From the NCBI GenBank assembly GCA_000151295.1, contig GG745397.1, positions 56,634-67,843 on the forward strand: a stretch of 11,210 nucleotides of DNA, read 5' to 3'. The notes beneath the pieces are model-generated. The model saw only the letters and a list, made by a program, of their open reading frames with translations. It was not told the origin of the DNA and made no database searches. Below, one piece after another: positions 6,616 through 11,210 of this stretch. The translations under genes were made by a program, and so were the position numbers. This DNA comes from Allomyces macrogynus ATCC 38327. Its lineage: Eukaryota > Blastocladiomycota > Blastocladiomycetes > Blastocladiales > Blastocladiaceae. Positions within the stretch are counted from its first letter, which is position 1; each line of letters begins with the position of its first letter.

Positions 6616-8247
6616 ATGCCGCCCAAGGCTTCTTCTTCCTGCCCACAATTTTTCGTTCTCGTGCCACGTTACGCAGGCACGACCGTCTCTGGATACGACG
6701 CGTTCATCGACGAACGCTCTGGCGTGACTGCCACCACCTCAATTTCGTCGGTCCAACTCGATGCCACCAACGATACCCATGTCGCATTTGTCAATAATGC
6801 TGTCAAGGAAAAGAGCTATTGGCAAGTCTCGCATGATGGAACGCTCACCAAGCCGCACGAATCTATTGCAAATGTGGCAGCGCAGTCTATCTCGATGAGC
6901 ATGGGTGCCGCTGCCACTTGTGTTGCTGCTGAAGCCGCCGCAGCTGCTGTCGCCAGTCAAGATCACTCAATCTCGATCCAACGGGCCATGGACAAGCCGA
7001 CGTTTGATGGCTCTCGTGACATTGGTGCTCTGGACACATTCCAGCTCAAGCTCGAACTCTACCTTGACGGTTGTGGCTGGTCCGAACAAGACAAGATCCG
7101 ATTTGTTATTGGCCAACTTTCTGGCGAGGCGATTGCGTTTTGGCGGCGCACGGCGCAACCTATTCCGACAACGCACTGGACCGAGGTCATCAACACGCTC
7201 CGCACTTACTTTGTGCCCTTGACGATTGGCACCGACTCGTACAAGGCGCTCGAACGGTTGCGGCAGGGCAATACGCCCCCATTCGAATTCTTGAAACAAT
7301 TTGACGAGCACGCCAGCCATGTCAGCAACATGTCCAACACCGAGTACTTCCGCCTATTGCGTGGACGCGTTAACTCTCGAGCCAGCGAAGAACTGGCCCG
7401 CGCTCTCGGCCAGGTCCAGAAGGTGGGCGACAGGCGTGAACACTTGACGCGCCAGGAGATCGTCCAAGCATTGCTCGAAGCGCACTCGATTGGCCACACC
7501 ACGGGGCTGGACGACCCCATGGACATTGACCTGGCGGCTCTGAACCCGCAGCCGACGTACCGCAACAACGTTGGCAACCAACGCACTCGATTCGGTTCAC
7601 CGCGCCAACAGTCTGACCGCACACCAAGCAGCAACTTTGACCGCAACAACATTGTTGACTCGTACGGATGCCTGTACCATATGACCATGTCGCACAGCAA
7701 CTTGCAGTGTCTCTCGCAAGGCGGTAACCCTCGCCGTGGTCGCTACGACGGTTGCCCGGCGGACCTACTCACCCGCATCAAGTCGCGTGGGAAGAAGGTC
7801 AAAGTCGCAACTGCTGGCATTGAAGATGGCGTGTACAAGGTTGTCGATAATGTTCTGATGCAGATCGAAACCGACGATTCTGAATGCTCTGATGACGCAA
7901 CACCTCAGCGCATTTCACTTGGCTCAGCACGAACGCGCTCGGTATTTTCGCACACGGCCTTGCTTGGCCCACAGCAAGCTCAACTTCGCGCCAAGATTGA
8001 TTGTGGTGCTGGTGCCAACTTTCTCAACTCGTCGATCCTGAAACGCACCGGCGAATCCAAGACTGTCGACGTTCAAGTCGACTGCATTCTCGCAGATGGG
8101 CCAGACCCGTGCTCTGACCAAGGGCGTTTGGCTCGATGTGCAAGTCGGAAAGTTCATCTCGCGCGAATTCTTTTACCTGCTCAACGGCGCCGATTTCCAG
8201 GCCGTCCTGGGCATGACTTGGCTTGCCAACATGAACCCGGACATTGA
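6616..8247 (+). pseudogene. Ty3/gypsy Gag and N-terminal protease, frame broken
   Basis: Start ATG at 6616 sits in an A-rich context (CACAACAATG). Residues about 140-260 are Retrotrans_gag. C352, H355, H360, C365 form a CHHC-type zinc knuckle (nt 7669-7710). The aspartic protease motif KIDCGAGANF follows with Asp at residue 462 (nt 7999-8001). The expected protease continuation (TRALTKGVWLDVQVG) is read in the +1 frame from about 8096. The first frame therefore runs on without family similarity to a stop at 8245-8247. The break sits in the run GGG at 8098-8100, inside the protease, so a one-base insertion is more likely than a programmed gag-pol shift. Confidence 0.87.
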
Positions 8248-9740
8248 TTGGACAACTGGCGTCATGAAGAACCGACTCGGCGACGAATACTCTCGTCCGA
8301 TACCTGGCACAACGCCAGGGTGCAACATCAGCATTGCTGCTGTCTCCATGAACGGTTTCCGCCGTGCTATGCGCAACGCTGATGGCCCAGTCTTTGCGAT
8401 CGAGCTTCGAGCTGCCACCTCAAGCACCGACTTTGCACCTGACATCAACAATCTCTCACCATCCGACCGCGCAATCATCGAACCGATCCTGCACAAGTAC
8501 AAGGATGTCTTGAACGGTCTGCCCAAAGGCTTCCAGCCGCCCAATCGTGGCCCGCTCGATTTCCAGATCCGACTCGCGCCGAACTTTGAATATCCACGGC
8601 CTCGCATCCCTCGTCTATCGCCATTGGAGCACGAAGCACTGAAGAAGGAGATTGCATCGCTCTTGCAGCGTGCGGCCATCAAACCAAGCGACGCGCCGTT
8701 CGCTTCACCAATTCTGTTTGTGAAGAAGAAGAACGGCGACTTGCGCATGTGTGTCGATTTTCGCACCATCAATGCAGCCACGATTGTTGATCCGTACCCG
8801 ATCCCTCATTCGGACGAGTTGCGCTCTCGCGTAGCAAAAGCGAAAATTTTCACTGCGATTGACCTTGCTTCCGGCTACCACCAACTGCGCGTTCACCCAG
8901 ACTCGCAAGTCTGGACCACGTTCACCTGCCCGCTTGGCAACTTTGCGTTCACCATCATGCCTTTCGGGCTTGCAGGCGCTGGATCCGCTTTTTCGCGTAT
9001 GATGCGCTCTGTTCTTGGCCACTTGGGCGACGAGTTCATTGCCTTCTACTTTGACGACGTTGTGATCTTCAGCGACACGATGGATGAGCATGCAAACCAC
9101 TTGGACGCTGTCTTTGCTACTTTGCGCCAACAACGACTCTACGCGACACCCAAAAAGGCTTCCTACGCCAACGACCATGTGCATTTCCTGGGCCACGTCA
9201 TTCGCCATGTCGAAATCCGCCCTGACCCGAAGAAAATCAAGTCGATTATGGCTTGGCCGCTGCTCAAGACCCGCAACGATGTCCAACAATTTCTCGGGTT
9301 GGCCCAGTACCTCTCTGCGCACGTTCCTCACTACTCAAGCATCGTCACGGCACTCTCTGACTTGCTGACCGACGGAATGCCAAGGGATGCCTTCGAGGCT
9401 AGGCCAGCAGTCGCTGCATTTGCTGAAATCAAGAGGCTGATCGCTGACTCGGTGGCACTGACGCCGATTGACCCAGGCCAGCTGTTTGAAATTTATTGTG
9501 ATGCACGCTCGTTTGGTCTCGGCTTTGCTTTGGTGTAGAATGGCAAGGTCTTGTCGTTCAATTCGCGCAAACTCAAGCCGACGGAGTGACTATGTTGACA
9601 AACAAGACTCGGTGCTCTTGGCCGTTCGCGATTTTTTTCTACTGCTGTCAAGGAGAATGGCAAGTTTGCCGTCGTTCTGTTGTTCAAGACGCTCATTGAG
9701 GGGCGTCTGCACGTATGTCAACATAAAAACACGATCTGAC
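8096..9740 (+). pseudogene. Ty3/gypsy protease C-terminus, reverse transcriptase and partial RNase H
   Basis: This part copies element RNA into DNA. The frame from about 8096 completes the protease (AVLGMTWLANMNPDIDW). Reverse transcriptase follows: FVKKKNGDLRMCVDFR, FTAIDLASGYHQL (Asp at 8861-8863), MPFGLAGAGSAF, and the catalytic Y-F-D-D at 9047-9058. FLGHVI and FLGLAQYL motifs lead to the connection domain. RNase H starts at LFEIYCDARSFGLGFALV. TAG at 9536-9538 interrupts it, and similarity continues in the same frame (NGKVLSFNSRKLKPTE) to another stop. It then resumes in other frames (YVDKQDSVLLAV; LIEGRLHV near 9690-9715). Sequence ends at 9740 at a copia LTR, so integrase and 3' LTR are missing. 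No independent start codon is implied. Confidence 0.9.
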
Positions 9741-9919
9741 TGTTCGTCTCGCATTTGTGTTTCTTGTTTTTTGTCTTCCCTCATTGTTTCCTTGTTGGAG
9801 CTGTTCGAGTTGGATTCTTGTGTAAATGATGGTGGCAACCTAGGTTATGGTCGCCACCACGACTGAAATGCAGAGTGCACACACCAAATGCATTCCCTCT
9901 CCCGCTCAACCTTGCGAAA
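9741..9919 (+). repeat. copia LTR (right outer), missing first 8 bp
   Basis: It starts at TGTTCGTCTCGC. The first eight bases of the other three LTRs (TGTCGAAG) are replaced by GATCTGAC at 9733-9740. The rest is collinear with 3287-3473. It ends ...CTTGCGAAA before the primer-binding site. The hairpin at 9831-9858 has one mismatch. Confidence 0.87.
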
Positions 9920-9938
9920 GGTTATGAGCCCTGAGCGC
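9920..9938 (+). promoter_or_regulatory. copia primer-binding site (right copy)
   Basis: GGTTATGAGCCCTGAGCGC, identical to 3286-3268 on the minus strand. It is complementary to the anticodon loop and 5' anticodon stem of initiator tRNA-Met. Downstream bases to about 9953 complement something resembling the D-arm (AGCGC, TTGGGAT, GCGCT). Confidence 0.8.
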
Positions 9939-10082
9939 ATCCCAAGCGCTCACGGACCGAACGAACGCTGCTGATATCCTCGTCGTGGACCCGCTGCTGC
10001 TGTGCTCGCCGATTTCTGCGAGAAACGGACCGATTTGACCGACCGACCGAGTGGGGGCCACGCTGGACCCATCCGTCACCAC

Positions 10083-10097
10083 GACGACGACGACGAC
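10083..10097. repeat. (GAC)5 microsatellite in copia leader
   Basis: Mirror of the (GTC)5 tract at 3109-3123; same length in both copies. Confidence 0.85.
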
Positions 10098-10209
10098 AAC
10101 CGAAACTCGAACCACCACCACCCGAAACGTGCTGCATCCGCTCGAGACAGCGCGACGCCGATTTTTTCGACTCGATTTCGACAATTTTTGCCAACTTTCG
10201 ACCTGCACC

Positions 10210-11145
10210 ATGACCGTCACCATGACCTCATCTGTCTCGGTCAAGACGCCGATCTCCGGCCAACCAGCGACAATTGAGATGCTCAAGGCCGATGGCTCGA
10301 ACTGGCCGACGTTTGCCGACCGTTTTCTCGGTTTTTTGACCGCCGACCAGCTCGAAGACCTGCTCGAACTCAAGTCCTTCAAGATTTTGGTTGACGCCGA
10401 TTTCGAGGTCGTGTCACTGCAACAGCAAGAGGAAATGACGGACGCGCAATTCAAGAAACTCATTGAGCTCGACTCGGACGTCAAGTTTGTTGCCGACGCG
10501 ATCTTTTGGAACGGTCCTGCGGGTGCTGAACGCAAGAAGTGCATGGCCCACAACAGCTACAAGGCCAAGTCGTGCATCCGGAGCATCATCAAGGTCGTTT
10601 TGCCGTCTGCCGTTGCATCTGAACTCCTGCCGGTCTTCTCGGACGCCACCTGTGTCGCTGATGCGTGGGCGCTGCTGCGTGCTCGTTTTGACAAGCGTTC
10701 CGCGCAAGCTCATCTCGCCAATGTCAAGGGGCTGTTCACAAAGCCCATGTCGGGCTCTGGTGCTGCTGCGGTTCGCGAGCACATTGCCGATTTGCAACGC
10801 CGTTTTGACGTGATTCGGCGCCATGAACGTGCCAAGTCGTCCTCACATCTGCGCACCGACTTTGCCGACTCGTTCTTGGTCCTCGCACTGCTCTCCTCGC
10901 TGCCGCCCGAGTATTCACCAACGGTGCTCTCCTTGGGCGAGCGCTATGAGGAAATGGCGATCGTCGAATTACAGACGATTCTCGAGGGGGCTGCCGACCA
11001 GCTAGAACGCAGCTCTGGGACTGAGACGCAGGCGCTTTGTTGTGACGAAGCGCAAGGACACGAACGCCTGTCACAACTGTGGCAAGATTGGTCATTACGT
11101 GCGCTTCTGCCCGAACCGGGACCACCAGCGCAAGAACGGCGCTGA
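10210..11145 (+). pseudogene. copia Gag, right copy, frameshifted before the zinc knuckle
   Basis: ATG at 10210 (a second at 10222) opens the same UBN2-like Gag as in the left copy. The frame follows the left copy to about residue 275. In the T run at 11036-11038 this copy has one T more than the left copy. The CCHC knuckle (CHNCGKIGHYVRFC, nt about 11073-11114) is therefore in another frame, and translation ends at TGA 11143-11145. Two further one-base losses relative to the left copy lie near 11145 and 11184. Amino-acid differences from the left copy are concentrated in the C-terminal half of Gag. The element is decaying, though homologous sequence continues to the window edge. Confidence 0.88.
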
Positions 11146-11210
11146 ACCGCGAACTGGCGCAAAAAGAAGGGCGCGAATGTTGTGGCCAAGGACGCGACGA
11201 ACATGCAATG

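Larger units (their letters stand above)
5921..7840 (-). repeat. inner inverted repeat, right arm
   Basis: Partner of the arm at 3474-5393; spacer 5394-5920 is the copia RNase H tail. Similarity ends at the gypsy codon before 7841, where the left arm switches to copia LTR. Confidence 0.9.
6309..9740 (+). mobile_element. Ty3/gypsy element, right copy, 3'-truncated
   Basis: LTR, primer-binding site, leader, gag, protease, reverse transcriptase and part of RNase H lie in canonical order, ended by a copia LTR at 9741. Protease before reverse transcriptase with no integrase between them excludes copia. At least one frameshift and one nonsense codon make it non-autonomous. Confidence 0.9.
9920..10209 (+). 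other. copia leader between primer-binding site and gag (right copy)
   Basis: A 290-bp leader, mirror of 2997-3286, with (GAC)5 at 10083-10097. The gag frame is open upstream of the ATG to 10039, just after a TGA at 10036-10038, but contains no ATG there. No separate gene is visible. Confidence 0.7.
9741..11210 (+). mobile_element. Ty1/copia element, right copy, 5' end
   Basis: LTR, primer-binding site, leader and gag are collinear with the left copy in inverted orientation. It continues beyond the right edge. Gag is frameshifted, so this copy appears inactive on its own. Confidence 0.88.
9741..11210 (-). repeat. outer inverted repeat, right arm (copia LTR to gag)
   Basis: Partner of 1996-3473. 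The mirror axis is shifted by 1892 bp in coordinate sum relative to the inner arms. This reflects about 1.9 kb of gypsy pol on the right that is absent on the left, less the 8 bp missing from the right LTR. Confidence 0.88.

Noticed and set aside
8173..8781. A 202-codon minus-strand frame
   Set aside because: It lies opposite gypsy protease and reverse transcriptase and shows no recognisable domain.
9539..9740. A separate small gene after the gypsy stop at 9538
   Set aside because: The segment continues RNase H similarity across a nonsense codon and frameshifts (NGKVLSFNSRKL, DKQDSVLLAV, LIEGRLHV), so it is decayed gypsy sequence.
3340..9919. CRISPR array or cassette system based on repeated blocks
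   Set aside because: The repeats are 187-bp LTRs and multi-kilobase inverted arms with retrotransposon coding content, not short direct repeats with spacers.

Overview
The window is eukaryotic and consists almost entirely of LTR retrotransposon sequence. I see no host gene, RNA gene or bacterial-type feature. Two families are present: a Ty1/copia element (UBN2-like Gag, CCHC knuckle, D-D-35-E integrase, RNase H) and a Ty3/gypsy element (Retrotrans_gag, aspartic protease, reverse transcriptase with YFDD, part of RNase H). Base composition is mildly GC-rich. Both primer-binding sites fit an initiator tRNA-Met with a CUCAUAA anticodon loop and an acceptor ending CGCUACCA. That is closer to fungal or protist tRNAs than to the CCCAUAA-loop initiators of animals and plants, so a fungus or protist host is my inference. 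I cannot name the species.

Layout: (1) 1-3473, minus strand: a copia element with 5' LTR, primer-binding site, leader and a Gag-protease-integrase frame that stays open for about 998 codons and runs off the left edge. (2) 3474-5005, minus strand: the 5' part of a gypsy element (LTR, primer-binding site, gag), cut off after the Gag zinc knuckle by the copia LTR. (3) 5010-5206: an antisense scrap of copia gag. (4) 5207-5393: a copia LTR on the minus strand. (5) 5394-5920, plus strand: the RNase H tail of a copia element, with one frameshift and a polypurine tract. (6) 5921-6107, plus strand: its 3' LTR. (7) 6108-6304: the antisense copia gag scrap again. (8) 6309-9740, plus strand: the gypsy element again, longer, reaching into RNase H but disrupted. 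(9) 9741-11210, plus strand: copia 5' LTR, leader and a decaying gag.

Items 1-4 and 6-9 are mirror images, so the window is one large imperfect palindrome around the 527-bp copia RNase H tail. The inner arms (3474-5393 and 5921-7840) align without a gap. The outer arms (1996-3473 and 9741-11210) also align in inverted order, but the left side lacks about 1.9 kb of gypsy pol. Nothing here looks like a new defence or metabolic system. The most notable points are the palindromic nested architecture, the long uninterrupted copia frame, the half-tRNA type priming site, a gag-only gypsy open frame, and an uneven spread of differences between the arms.
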